A DNA stretch of 64,000 bases from Methanococcoides sp. (GCA_021108185.1 JAIORJ010000088.1:43591-107590); one strand, 5' to 3'. Shown: positions 36,243 through 46,105, numbered from the stretch's first letter. A program made the numbers and translations. The notes: generated by a model not told the origin, from the letters alone.

Positions 36243-36370
36243 CGGCTCTGTAGAAATCCTCGATATTTGGACATTAACTCAATTTAAAAAGATTATTAAA
36301 TGTGTTACCTGATGTTGGAATAGGATCCCCATCTATATATGTTGATTTTGATAGGTTTTCTACAGAGCCG
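36243..36370. mobile_element. 128-base MITE-like element with 17-base inverted ends
   Basis: Ends CGGCTCTGTAGAAATCC and GGTTTTCTACAGAGCCG are inverted repeats with one mismatch, flanked by TTT on both sides, a possible target duplication. It has no coding capacity. A worn copy is at 27406-27538, and related ends bound 23364-23500. Single half-ends appear near 13754 and 37787. Confidence 0.75.
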
Positions 36371-36405
36371 TTTGTTTTACTATTTATATTAAATTTTGTA
36401 TCCAG

Positions 36406-37341
36406 TTAGTTCAAGTGTTTATCGCATAACCTAATGTCATCTTTAATAGATTCGGCAATTTCTAGCTTCATATCATCTGAAATTACTTTTACATTCTCCA
36501 GAGATGCGAGAGCTCGATTGTAGTATCCTTTTGATATTGTTGGGTCAATATGCATGAAAAATGCCCCTACTTTCATGTGTAATGTAAATATATCACCAAA
36601 TTTTTTACTGACTCTTTTTGCCAGCTTTTTTGCCAGTTCAATATCTCCTCTTTTTTCAAGCTCAAAGAGGTATGCCATAAATAAGTTAAATTCATTTGTG
36701 GCATTTTTTGCTAAGTAATCAAACTTTTCATCCTCATTCATTGCGAGAAATTCACTGTTGAGATATAAGGAATCTGAAGCTTTACCTTTTTTAAAATTAG
36801 GGTTTTTTTCTAAAAGAGAATCTACCATTTCTGGAGGCATATCATGCTTTTTTGCCAGCCTTTCAACTCTTTTGACATATCTTGCATTATCTTCTACTGT
36901 GGCGATGTCTAAGTAATAACAAACCCATTTCAAATACGCTTGTCTATCTGCCATCCACGAACGATTGTCAATTGATTTAACCATGTAATCAATAACAAGA
37001 TTGAATTCATGAACAGTAATTGCTTCTTCATTGCCTATTTCTACTGTATTTTCAATTAATGATTCTGCAAGAGGATGCTTAAAATAGTTCATCTTTTTGC
37101 CAAGATTTGATCTTATGTCTTTTAGTACCTTAATAACTTCTTTGTCAGTTATTGTGCCGTTTTCCTCATTGTAGTAATAAGCAATGGTTTGCTCAAACAT
37201 ACCATAATGCAGACTGAATTCATCCTCTTTATCTTCAAGGCTTTTCAGTTTAAGGATTTCTTCATTATCTGGTTCAAGTATGTCTAATAATGAATTATTA
37301 TCGATATCGATCACAATATTATCATCTTTTTCAGAAATCAT
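36406..37341 (-). CDS. Hypothetical alpha-helical (TPR-like) protein
   Basis: 311 residues, acidic, largely helical, no signal or membrane segment. A repeat-like helix pair near residues 215-265 (NEFNLFMAYLFELEKRGD, LAKRVSKKFGDIFTLHMKVG) recurs in the gene just upstream. I do not recognise the family. The start ATG 37341 overlaps the end of the upstream gene by 11 bases with GTGAT 5 bases before it, so the two are translationally coupled. Confidence 0.6.
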   Translation of the reverse strand: MISEKDDNIVIDIDNNSLLDILEPDNEEILKLKSLEDKEDEFSLHYGMFEQTIAYYYNEENGTITDKEVIKVLKDIRSNLGKKMNYFKHPLAESLIENTVEIGNEEAITVHEFNLVIDYMVKSIDNRSWMADRQAYLKWVCYYLDIATVEDNARYVKRVERLAKKHDMPPEMVDSLLEKNPNFKKGKASDSLYLNSEFLAMNEDEKFDYLAKNATNEFNLFMAYLFELEKRGDIELAKKLAKRVSKKFGDIFTLHMKVGAFFMHIDPTISKGYYNRALASLENVKVISDDMKLEIAESIKDDIRLCDKHLN

Positions 37342-37717
37342 GTTTTATCACACCGTTTTTGAAATTGTTAATATTACATATAAGGTTTAAAATTATCTTA
37401 CCTTCCCCACCAATCCCCAAAACTTCCAAAAAACAACACCATGTTTTAAGATAGAAACTAAATATTTTACCAAATTTGTTACTGAATTGTTCTGCCAGCA
37501 GCTTAGCAATTTTGATTTTCCCCTGTCTTAGAAGCTCAATAATATACGGAATAAATAGATTAATATTTTCCGGGCTGTTCTCGATCAGATAATTGCATCC
37601 CTCTTCATCAGTTTTTAATGTAAATTCTTGAATTTTAGCGAGCCTTGAAAGTACTTCTTTTTCTTGGTTCACTGACTTGATTATTCGCCAACCGAATTTA
37701 TTGCCTCCTGTCAACAT
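37331..37717 (-). CDS. Hypothetical protein, paralogous in part to the next gene
   Basis: 128 residues. ENINLFIPYIIELLRQGKIK and LAEQFSNKFGKIFSFYLKTW mirror NEFNLFMAYLFELEKRGD and LAKRVSKKFGDIFTLHMKVG of the downstream protein, so both share a helical module. The last 25 residues look unlike the module and may be a frameshifted end. Probably the shortened first gene of a coupled pair. Function unknown. Confidence 0.5.
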   Translation of the reverse strand: MLTGGNKFGWRIIKSVNQEKEVLSRLAKIQEFTLKTDEEGCNYLIENSPENINLFIPYIIELLRQGKIKIAKLLAEQFSNKFGKIFSFYLKTWCCFLEVLGIGGEGKIILNLICNINNFKNGVIKHDF

Positions 37718-38048
37718 AACCTGAACATGTTAATGATTCTGCAATATCCATTAGCATACCCCTTTTTATCATTTTAGTAAATTTCGGCCCTGTAGAATGG
37801 ACTGAAATGCAGATTTCATTATGAGCTCGGGTAATACATATGCAAATCATTTAGACTTGGATCGTTGTCCGAATATTAAGGCAATGTTGATGGTGAATAA
37901 AAAAAGGTTCCTATCAACCAGGACTATGAACACGCCACCTAATTCTGAAATGAAAAATGAAGCATTTAATTCTTAAAAAAGACCCTGGAGACGCCAAAAT
38001 GGCGTCCCAAGAAAGAATTAAAAGTCAATCTTTAACTGAATTTCTCAG
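37718..38048. other. 331-base gap with half a MITE end and a terminator
   Basis: CGGCCCTGTAGAATGG at 37784-37799 resembles one end of the MITE-like elements without a partner. The rest up to the terminator at 37975-38006 shows no gene. Confidence 0.4.
37975..38006 (-). terminator. Hairpin terminator of the lipoprotein gene
   Basis: Seven-base stem GACGCCA/TGGCGTC with a three-base loop at 37990-38006; on the minus strand it is followed by six T (37975-37980). Confidence 0.65.
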
Positions 38049-38918
38049 TTAATTAATTGTTGCAGTTCCGGATGGCACTGAATCCAGGCTTAATTCCATC
38101 TGATAATTAAAGTGGTCTGCTGCTCCAGCAGGCACTTCTCCAACCAGTGGTTTGATCTGGAAAGGAGCTTCTCCTGTTGGATCGACACCATTCATATCTG
38201 GTTCAACTGAAATAACTACCAGGCTTGCCCCATCATCAAGATCGATAGGGAAAGTGACACCTGCTGGTGGGTTGAGAAGATAGTCTTCTCCAGGGAATGG
38301 AGGTGCCTGCTGAACATCGCTGTATCCATCAAAACCATCTGCTTCATCAACAGCTGTAAACCTGCCTGAGGTCACTGGTGTACCTTCGAAGACTGCCCAT
38401 CCTTCATATACCCAGCCATCAGGTAAGGTTGGTAGCACTAAAGCTGGTGATGGATCTGGAAGGTCCAGGAACCATATGCCGCTGTTCTCATTGGTGTTTG
38501 CTCCATTTGTTGGAGTAGCCAGTATGTAGCTACCAGAAGCACCAGAGAGATCAACTGGGAATTCAAGGGCTGCAGAACCTTCACTCAGGTCACCAGACAA
38601 TACTACAATTCCACTTGAAGCTGCATCTGCATCACCTTCGGGTTCAATTGTAATAACTATCGCATCAGCGTCACCGATGTTTTCAGGAGCAACAAATGAA
38701 AGCTCATCGCCCACGTTGAATGTTCCTGTACTTACCTTATCCTCACCAAAGATGGCCCATCCCTCATAATGGCCTTCTTCAAGTGCTTCTAAACCATCAA
38801 AGGTCAATACCATTTCATTCGGTGTATCCTGCACACATCCTGCAGTGAACAGTGATACCATAAAAATACCACAAGCAAGAATTATTTTTTGTTTATTATC
38901 CGTATTAATACCTCCCAC
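38049..38918 (-). CDS. Exported lipoprotein with duplicated domain
   Basis: 289 residues. A leader (KIILACGIFMVSLFTAGC) ends in a lipobox Cys near residue 28. Two similar domains follow: FDGLEALEEGHYEGWAIFGE with KVSTGTFNVGDELS, and LPDGWVYEGWAVFEGTPVTS with GRFTAVDEADG, each a small beta domain found in bacterial and archaeal surface lipoproteins. Role unknown. The GTG at 38918 lies inside GGGAGGT, which is itself a strong ribosome binding site with no ATG, GTG or TTG at the right distance, so start choice is uncertain; an ATT start near 38909 would fit the spacing. Confidence 0.72.
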   Translation of the reverse strand: MGGINTDNKQKIILACGIFMVSLFTAGCVQDTPNEMVLTFDGLEALEEGHYEGWAIFGEDKVSTGTFNVGDELSFVAPENIGDADAIVITIEPEGDADAASSGIVVLSGDLSEGSAALEFPVDLSGASGSYILATPTNGANTNENSGIWFLDLPDPSPALVLPTLPDGWVYEGWAVFEGTPVTSGRFTAVDEADGFDGYSDVQQAPPFPGEDYLLNPPAGVTFPIDLDDGASLVVISVEPDMNGVDPTGEAPFQIKPLVGEVPAGAADHFNYQMELSLDSVPSGTATIN

Positions 38919-39023
38919 TATCTAAATTTAATCTGTATACTAAACTTTGAACAACCAACCATATAAACTTATGGAAGAATTTTTTATAAATTATATATCT
39001 TTTGTTTCCACAGTGAATCCAAT

Positions 39024-39803
39024 ATGACTCCTACATCTATCTTGAAAAGAAGTTCTCACAGCAGATATAAAGGAAGAAATACCTACTTTTCTAATATGTA
39101 CCCTGATTTCATCGAGAATATACAGAAAGAACTGGAAGTTAACATTGATCAGGATTACCGCAACACTATAAGAGACCACTTTCACATGAATGTGGACAGT
39201 TTTCTTGGAGTGAGAATGCCAATTGTACGTCAAATAGCTACCAGAGGATTTGATAAGACTAAAAAGATCAAAGAAATATTATTTCTATGTGAAGAACTTT
39301 TGAACACTGGTATTTATGAGCACAAGATCATTGCTTTTCTCTGGGTTCAAAGGTGTAAAAAGGATTTTCTACCTGAACATTTCGATACATTTTACCGATG
39401 GCTTTCTGAATACGTGAACGATTGGAGCGACTGTGACACCCTTTGTACCAACGTTCTAGGAGAATTCCTGCTCATCTATCCGGAATTTGCAGCACAAATG
39501 GAGAAATGGACCAATTCCAAAAACAAATGGGTCCGAAGAGGAGCAGCCGTATCTCTGATATTGGGACTTCGGAGAGGGATATTCCTGAAAACAGCGTTCA
39601 ATGTGGCAGATAAACTACTGGATGAAAAAGAGGACCTGGTTCTCAAAGCCTCTGGGTGGATGCTTAAAGAAGGGAGCAGATCTTTTCAAAAAGAGGTGTT
39701 TGACTACCTTATGGAAAATAAAGAAGTAATACCGAGGATCACCTTGCGCTATGCTTCTGAAAAAATGCCTGAAAAAATGAGAGCAGATATCATGAAACGA
39801 TGA
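39024..39803 (+). CDS. DNA alkylation repair protein, AlkD-like HEAT-repeat glycosylase
   Basis: About 259 residues, or 235 from ATG 39096. The helical repeats with FLGVRMPIVRQIATRG near residue 61, YEHKIIAFLWVQRC near 100, WLSEYVNDWSDCDTLC near 128 and WVRRGAAVSLI near 171 are those of AlkD, which excises bulky or charged N3/N7-alkyl purines. The WSDCD and WVRR residues correspond to its DNA-facing surface. Neither start has a strong ribosome binding site. A tag gene follows convergently, so two alkylation repair genes lie side by side. Confidence 0.87.
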   Translation: MTPTSILKRSSHSRYKGRNTYFSNMYPDFIENIQKELEVNIDQDYRNTIRDHFHMNVDSFLGVRMPIVRQIATRGFDKTKKIKEILFLCEELLNTGIYEHKIIAFLWVQRCKKDFLPEHFDTFYRWLSEYVNDWSDCDTLCTNVLGEFLLIYPEFAAQMEKWTNSKNKWVRRGAAVSLILGLRRGIFLKTAFNVADKLLDEKEDLVLKASGWMLKEGSRSFQKEVFDYLMENKEVIPRITLRYASEKMPEKMRADIMKR

Positions 39804-39859
39804 TAGCCTTTTGTGAGTAGAATATTGATCTCATGTTTAGTTAATTTCCAGTAATCTGT

Positions 39860-40438
39860 TCATTTCTCAGCCAGCTTCCTGCATTCTTCATACCTGAAAC
39901 AATCAATCTCATGGTCATTGACCATTCCAACCGCCTGCATGAATGCATAAATTATAGTTGGGCCCACAAACGAAAATCCTCTTTTCTTTAAATCCTTGCT
40001 TATCATTTCAGATAACTCGGTCATTGCTGGAATATCACTCATTGATCTGAAAAAATTCTGTATAGGTCTATCGTGGATAAAACCCCATATATACTTATCA
40101 AAAGAACCAAATTCATCTCTTATTTCAATGAATGATCTGGCATTCTTTATTGAAGACAGGATCTTCCTCCTGTTCCTTATGATCCCACTGTCCTGCATCA
40201 ATTCCTCAATCTTTGCAGCATCATAGGCTGCAATTTTATTAAAATCAAAATCCTCGAAGGCTTTTCTGTAACCATCCCTTCTTTTCAGAATAGTGTCCCA
40301 GCTCAAACCTGCCTGTGCTCCTTCAAGTATCAGGAATTCGAAGAGTTCCCTGTCATCATGTACAGGCACACCCCACTCAGTATCATGGTATTGCTTTTCA
40401 AGGTCGTTCACATTGGCCCATTCACAGCGAACTTTCAT
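39860..40438 (-). CDS. tag: DNA-3-methyladenine glycosylase I
   Basis: 192 residues, the normal length for Tag, which removes 3-methyladenine from alkylated DNA. Motifs: VRCEWANV at the start, YHDTEWGVPVHDDRELFEFL near 17, QAGLSWDTIL near 43, FVGPTIIYAFMQAVGMVNDH near 157, and C-terminal HEIDCFRYEEC; the Cys and His residues at both ends form its zinc site. ATG 40438 is chosen from family length; the open frame reaches 40630 but would overlap the divergent methyltransferase gene. Confidence 0.93.
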   Translation of the reverse strand: MKVRCEWANVNDLEKQYHDTEWGVPVHDDRELFEFLILEGAQAGLSWDTILKRRDGYRKAFEDFDFNKIAAYDAAKIEELMQDSGIIRNRRKILSSIKNARSFIEIRDEFGSFDKYIWGFIHDRPIQNFFRSMSDIPAMTELSEMISKDLKKRGFSFVGPTIIYAFMQAVGMVNDHEIDCFRYEECRKLAEK

Positions 40439-40507
40439 ATAGCTCAGACAGATATCAAGGCTTTTATAGTTTCTTTTATAAAATCTTACAGGGGGTATGA
40501 GGGCATT

Positions 40508-41149
40508 ATGAAAAGAAGCGCTTTTGATATCCATACATGGAAATACGATCTCTGGTACGACAAGAATCCGGCAGTCTATGTATCTGAACTGGAGGCTATC
40601 AGGGAGCTTATGCCATCGAAAGTAGCCCACAATAGTATTGAGGTCGGAGTTGGTACAGGCAGGTTTGCATCAGAATTGGGCATCACTTACGGACTTGATC
40701 CCTCTGCAGAAATGTTGAAAATTGCAGTGTCGCGTAAGGTTGAATGCATAAAAGGAGTTGGTGAGGCACTTCCTGTCAAAGGATCTTCAATGAAACTTGC
40801 GCTTATGGTTACAAGTCTCTGTTTTATGGATGCTGGAAAAGCACTGGAGGAAGCATATCGCATACTTGATCCGGAAGGATTTCTGATCGTTGCTTTTGTT
40901 GAAAGGAATAGCCTTCTGGGGGAAAAATATCGCAAGAAAGCATCAGAAAGCAGTTTTTACAAAAACATTGAATTTCATACCACAGAGGAAGTCCTGTCGA
41001 TGTTGAAGGAATACGGATTTGAGGACCTGCATATAAGACAAACTCTTTTCAAGTCTCTGGACAGGATACAGGATGTGGAAAAACCGGAGAAGGACTTCGG
41101 AAAAAGTTCCTTCGTTGTCATCAGGGCAAGAAGTATAAAGTACGAATAA
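40508..41149 (+). CDS. Class I SAM-dependent methyltransferase
   Basis: 213 residues. SAM-binding motif I SIEVGVGTGRFASELG near residue 43, then YGLDPSAEMLKIA (acidic ribose contact), GVGEALPVKGSS and LMVTSLCFMDAG. The pattern is of UbiE/Methyltransf_11-type small-molecule methyltransferases. ATG 40508 follows GGGGGTATGAGGG; the longer open frame starts inside the divergent tag gene. Substrate unknown. A nitroreductase-like gene follows 39 bases later. Confidence 0.87.
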   Translation: MKRSAFDIHTWKYDLWYDKNPAVYVSELEAIRELMPSKVAHNSIEVGVGTGRFASELGITYGLDPSAEMLKIAVSRKVECIKGVGEALPVKGSSMKLALMVTSLCFMDAGKALEEAYRILDPEGFLIVAFVERNSLLGEKYRKKASESSFYKNIEFHTTEEVLSMLKEYGFEDLHIRQTLFKSLDRIQDVEKPEKDFGKSSFVVIRARSIKYE

Positions 41150-41188
41150 AGAACTTTCTTAAAGGGGAATTATAGGGGGATTATCATT

Positions 41189-41920
41189 TTGAACGAAATT
41201 GGCAAAGAGTTTATGGATAAAACGAAATTCCAGTATGCAGAAAGGTCGGATCAGTCAATGGGTTATCCGCAGCCTCCACTGCAGAAAGGTGCTGGTGGAA
41301 GGAAGGTCATTGAGCTTCCCGCACCGGGAACACTAAATGTTAAGAATATAGACCTGAGGGAAGCCATAGAAGGACGTTCCAGCTTTCGAAACTTTTCACA
41401 GGAACAGTTGTCTCTCGGTGAGTTATCATACCTGCTCTGGTGCACTCAAGGCGTGAGAGAATTAATGGGAAATGCAGCCACGCTGAGGAATGTACCCTCT
41501 GCAGGTGCAAGACACGCCCTCGAGACATACATACTCGTAAACAACGTGGAAGGCCTTGAAGAGGGGATCTACCTTTTCCTGCCCATTGAGCACAAACTGG
41601 CTAAGATAAAAACAGGTTCCTTAGTTGCTGAAAATATTACTGCTGCATGTCTGGACCAGTCCTTCATCAGATCGAGCGCTGTCACGTTCATATGGACAGC
41701 AGTTATCTACAGAATGAAGTGGAGGTACGGGGAAAGAGGATACAGGTACATAAACCTGGATGCAGGTCATGTGTGCCAGAATCTCTACCTGAGCGCCCAG
41801 TCCATCGACTGTGGGGTCTGTGCCATTGGAGCCTTCTTTGATGATGAACTTAATGCTGTGCTGGGGATAGATGGCGAGGATGAATTTGTAATCTACATTG
41901 CCACAGTGGGTAAGAAATGA
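41189..41920 (+). CDS. SagB-type nitroreductase-family oxidoreductase
   Basis: 243 residues of the FMN nitroreductase fold in its SagB/ThcOx form: IELPAPGTL near residue 31, RSSFRNFSQEQLSLGELSYL near 53 (FMN phosphate arginines), VPSAGARHALETYILVNNV near 90 and YINLDAGHVCQNLYLSAQSI near 182, GVCAIGAFFDDE near 208. Such enzymes oxidise azolines in peptide products or act as general flavin reductases; no peptide maturation genes lie nearby. TTG 41189 follows GGGGGATTAT; ATG 41213 is possible. Confidence 0.83.
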   Translation: MNEIGKEFMDKTKFQYAERSDQSMGYPQPPLQKGAGGRKVIELPAPGTLNVKNIDLREAIEGRSSFRNFSQEQLSLGELSYLLWCTQGVRELMGNAATLRNVPSAGARHALETYILVNNVEGLEEGIYLFLPIEHKLAKIKTGSLVAENITAACLDQSFIRSSAVTFIWTAVIYRMKWRYGERGYRYINLDAGHVCQNLYLSAQSIDCGVCAIGAFFDDELNAVLGIDGEDEFVIYIATVGKK

Positions 41921-42213
41921 CCAGACCAAAAAAAGAAATAGCATTGGAAGAACTGATTCAAATGCCGGGTTTTGGGAAGAAGTCAGCTGAGAAACTGTGG
42001 GACCTGGGAATACATTCCATTTCTGAGCTCAAAGGTAAAGATCCCGAGCTGATGTATCTTAAATTAATTGATCTGAGGGGAATGCACATTGACAGATGTG
42101 TACTCTATGGTTTCAGGGAGGCGGTCTACTACGCATCTCACAAGAATCATGATCCCGAACTGCTCAAATGGTGGAACTGGTCCGATAAAAAGATGGGAAA
42201 AAGGAAGAAATAA
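41917..42213 (+). CDS. Helix-hairpin-helix protein (Cdd1/pathogenicity-locus family)
   Basis: 98 residues, overlapping the preceding gene by ATGA. MPGFGKKSAEKLWDLGIHSI near residue 16 is a helix-hairpin-helix motif, followed by LIDLRGMHIDRCVLYGFREA and a Trp-rich basic end. This matches the Cdd1 family of small HhH proteins, likely to bind DNA non-specifically; function is not settled. Coupled translation with the SagB-type gene is notable but unexplained. Confidence 0.82.
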   Translation: MTRPKKEIALEELIQMPGFGKKSAEKLWDLGIHSISELKGKDPELMYLKLIDLRGMHIDRCVLYGFREAVYYASHKNHDPELLKWWNWSDKKMGKRKK

Positions 42214-42476
42214 TTCCTGTTTCCTGGTATCAAATAGGACTCAATCGCATTGATTCTCATTTCACCTTCTTAAAACAACTTCATCTTATTGGTCAGATTT
42301 AATAATGTTCTAAAACCCAACAATACTAATATTTTAATAGTATTGCATTAAACATTATATGGGGTTAAACGAATTTGGTTATATTTAAATTTTTATAACG
42401 TGACGTATATTTTTATTAAATATCATAAATTAAATGCATATTATTAATAAAAATAACAGATTCGGGTGGTGTTTAC

Positions 42477-45284
42477 ATGGGTGGTACATTTAAAAAAACA
42501 TTTGAAAATAATGCAGGTTCGTTGAATTCAATTAATTTAAAGGGAATTAACAGATCAATGTATGTTACAATCTTTGTTTTGCTAATTTTAGTTATGATTG
42601 CTGGATTAGCAAGTGCAGCAGACACAGCTGAGATTCGCAGTCCTGTGTTCAGCGGTGACAATTTAACTGACATCATCGCTAACGACGGAAACTCTATTAG
42701 TTTCACTGACTTCGCAGCATTTTACTATGACATTGACGACGGTGTAGGATCCGAGTCCATAACTTTCAATGGCACTACTGACGTTATTGGAGAAGGTGAC
42801 CTTGTCTACACTGCAATGATCCAGCAGGTAGGATACACCTACGAAGGATGGGATGATGATGGTCAGACATATGACAAGATCGGTTTCCTTGCAGAGGAAT
42901 ACGTACCAATCGACCAGGATCCTGGAATCCTTTCCACACTTATCATGGATGACGACGGGAAGTACACCATACGTATTGGCGAGGCACTTGACCTTGGTGA
43001 GGGCTTTGCACTCACACCAAAGCAGATCGATGTTGACGGTAACAAGGTATGGCTCGAGCTTTCAAAGGACGGCAAATTCCTCGATGATGATGTCTACAAC
43101 ACAGAAGGCAACACCGACGAAACTTCCTGGGACTATGAAGCAGATGTTGCTGGCGAGGAAGATGTTGTTATCATGAGAGTACATGTAGATGAGGTAAATC
43201 AATCAGGCAACTTCATAATTATTGAGGGTCTCTGGTTGATCAACGATGAAGTAATAGAGATCGACACAAGTGACACATTCGATGACCTCGAAGTAACCAC
43301 AATTACAACAGGTCCAAGCGGAATGATCGAAATGAAGAACGTCGACAACGACATCACTCTTAACGATGACTCCCTTATTTCACTCTCTGATGGAATTTCC
43401 ATACAGACTGCAGATCCTGCAGCAGGCACAGATGCTCTTAGATTCTACTTCGTAAAGCAGATCACAGAGCCAGGTACCTATGAGATCAGAGGTACTGTTG
43501 CTGAACCTGATACTTCCACAGTAGTTTCAACCCACACATGGACAGCAGCAAACTTTGCTGGCTTCTACTATGACATCGATGATGATATTTCATCAGAAAC
43601 ATTGGTAGCAACAGTTACTGTTGATAGCAGAACCATTGCAGAAGATGACCTTACCTATACTGCACAAATTCAGCAAGTCGCATACGCCTATGAAGGATGG
43701 GCATATTCCCCTGTTGCAGATGAGCAGAAATTCGACACGATCGGTTTCCTTGCAGAGGAATACGTTCCAATCGACCAGGATCCTGGAATCCTTTCCAAGT
43801 TGATCCTTGACTCCGATGACAAGTACGGCCTTCGTATCGGTCAGACGTTAGAACTCGGTGAAGGTTTTGCAATCACACCAAAGCAGATCGATGTTGACGG
43901 TAACAAGGTATGGCTCGAGCTTTCAAAGGACGGCAAATTCCTCGATGATGATGTCTACAACACAGAAGGCAACACCGACGAAACTTCCTGGGACTATGAA
44001 GCAGATGTTGCTGGCGAGGAAGATGTTGTTATCATGAGAGTACATGTAGATGAGGTAAATCAATCAGGCAACTTCATAATCATTGAAGGTATCTGGTTGA
44101 TCAGCGATGAAGTTATGGAAGTCGACACAAGTGACACATTCGGTGACCTCGAAATAACAACTATTTTTACAGGTCCAAGTGGAAGTATCGTGATGAAGAA
44201 CATCGATAATGAGATCACTTTGAGAAAGGATTCAGAAATCGGATTAACAGAAGTTTTCAACTTGAAAGTTGCTGACAGTGAGGAAGTAAGATTCTATCCA
44301 TTCATGGAGTGTGAGGTTATTATTGAGAATGAAATACCAACAGCCAACATTTCTTCAATTTTACCAAACATTGCAGATGAAGGTGATTTGGTAACATTCT
44401 CGGGAACAGGCAGTGACAACGATGGAAGTATTATCACTTACCTCTGGACTTCTGATCTTGATGGTCAATTGAGTACCAGTGAGAACTTCAGTACATCTGC
44501 TTTATCAATTGGAACTCACACGGTCTACTTTAAGGTGCAGGATGATGATGGTGCATGGTCTGCTACTGATTCAGCCACAGTAACAATAAATGAATTGCCA
44601 AATGTAGCTCCGACCGCTGAGATCTTATCGATCGATCCGTCTACAGCTACTGAAGGTATAGAAATAACATTCAATGGTTCTGGCACCGATTCCGATGGCA
44701 CGATCATAAGTTATGATTGGAATTCAAGTATCGATGGTCAATTGAGTGCCAGTGAGAGCTTCAGTACTTCAGGTCTTTCACTTGGAACTCACACGATCTA
44801 CTTCAGTGTACAGGATGATGATAGTGTATGGTCTGCTACGGATTCAGCCACAGTGACAATCAATGAAAAACCAAATGTAGTTCCGTTTGCTGAGATAATA
44901 TCGATCGATCCGACGACAGCTACTGAAGATACAGAAATAACATTCAATGGTTCTGGCACTGATTCCGATGGTATGATCATAGGCTACGATTGGACTTCTA
45001 ATCTTGATGGTCAATTGAGTACCAGTGAGAACTTCAGTACTTCAGCTCTTTCACTTGGAACTCATACGATCTACTTCAGTGTACAGGATAATCACGAAGC
45101 ATGGTCTGAAACAGCTACTGGAAGTTTGCCTATATACAATTCATATGACCTTGATCATGACTTTAGGATTAATATTGGTGAAGTTAATGCGGCAATCGAT
45201 GACTACCGTACATAGGGACCAACATCTATTGCAGATGTCAATGAGCTGATAGATATGTATCGTACGGATGGGCTCTATTGTTAA
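42477..45284 (+). CDS. S-layer-domain, PKD-repeat surface protein with in-frame TAG in a dockerin-like end
   Basis: 912 codons to TAG at 45213-45215, and 22 more in the same frame to TAA at 45284. Signal peptide ends near residue 48 (AGLASAADT). Two S-layer duplication domains follow (about 50-335 and 340-610, each with FYYDIDD and LAEEYVPIDQDPGIL), then three PKD domains starting near 620, 707 and 798, then a dockerin-like unit DHDFRINIGEVNAAIDDYRT-TAG-GPTSIADVNELIDMYR. In the homologous end of the beta-helix protein at 28798 the TAG position is CAG (Gln). Either pyrrolysine insertion or a truncating mutation fits. Likely a cell-envelope structural or binding protein. Confidence 0.82.
43020..44084 (+). 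repeat. Near-identical in-frame direct repeat inside the S-layer gene
   Basis: About 205 bases beginning AAGCAGATCGATGTTGACGG at 43020 recur at 43881 almost unchanged, an offset of 861 bases or 287 codons. The surrounding parts of the two domains differ much more, so this core has been kept alike by gene conversion or very strong constraint. Confidence 0.8.
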
Positions 45285-45352
45285 GAATTAGTTGAAGGGG
45301 TTATGTCCACATCTATATTCATTCTGGTATTTGCCGGTCTGTTCCAAAAAAA

Positions 45353-45380
45353 GGAAGAAATAAGTTTCTTCCCTTTTTTA
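45353..45380 (+). terminator. Hairpin terminator after the S-layer/PKD gene
   Basis: Perfect eight-base stem GGAAGAAA/TTTCTTCC with loop TAAG at 45353-45372, then CTTTTTTAA. It comes after the TAA at 45284, not near the TAG, so transcription extends through the extra 22 codons. Confidence 0.65.
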
Positions 45381-45472
45381 AGATCGAATGTATGTGTTTA
45401 TGAGATTTTAGACTGTAGCCAATGGCATCAGTTTACCTTCAACTGAACCTCTTGTCATCAAACTAATTTAGT

Positions 45473-45877
45473 TCAAACGAGCTTCTTGCCGGCATCATCC
45501 CCGGACTTACACTCGAAGACATCGGTGATGTTCATGACCATAAGCGCCTTTGCAGGGAATCTGTCTCCCATTGCTTTTGCTCCAGCATAGGCTTTGTCAT
45601 AATCATCCCCGCTTGTCTTGACATCTACATCTCCTTTTATCTGGAAACAGCCACCGACTTCAGGTCCCCATACAAAAATAGAGGCCACTGGGTTCTCATC
45701 CAGATTCTGGCGGGTCTTCAGGAAATAATTGTCCGTTACCCAGATCGTCTCATCATCTACCAACTTGCACATGCCTATAGGGATCACATTTGGAATCCCT
45801 GCTTTTGATGCTGTTGCAAATGGGAATATCTGTACTTTTGAAAATGCTTCTTTCATATCTTCTGTGAGTTTAACCAT
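45473..45877 (-). CDS. Pyridoxamine 5'-phosphate oxidase-like FMN-binding protein
   Basis: 134 residues with the split-barrel flavin fold: VQIFPFATASKAGIPNVIPI near residue 15, TIWVTDNYFLKTRQNLDENP near 48, VASIFVWGPEVGGCFQIKGD near 66. This is the short PNPOx-like type seen in archaea and sulfate reducers; substrate unknown and probably not PLP. A perfect GGTGATC ribosome binding site precedes ATG 45877. Confidence 0.85.
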   Translation of the reverse strand: MVKLTEDMKEAFSKVQIFPFATASKAGIPNVIPIGMCKLVDDETIWVTDNYFLKTRQNLDENPVASIFVWGPEVGGCFQIKGDVDVKTSGDDYDKAYAGAKAMGDRFPAKALMVMNITDVFECKSGDDAGKKLV

Positions 45878-46105
45878 CTAGATCACCTTTCCATTGATAA
45901 GGACCTCTTATGAGACCTAAAAAAATAACACTCTAAACCTTTATAACAATTTCTTATCTCTTGTGTGCTTTTAGTGCTTCTTCGATATTTCAGACAGTTC
46001 GAATCGTTCTTCCTTCATCTTTTAACCACTTGCAAGTTTATTATGGAGTAAAACGATTGTCTATTGTGGAGGATAATAATAATTAATTCTTGAAGGGGTG
46101 TAAAA

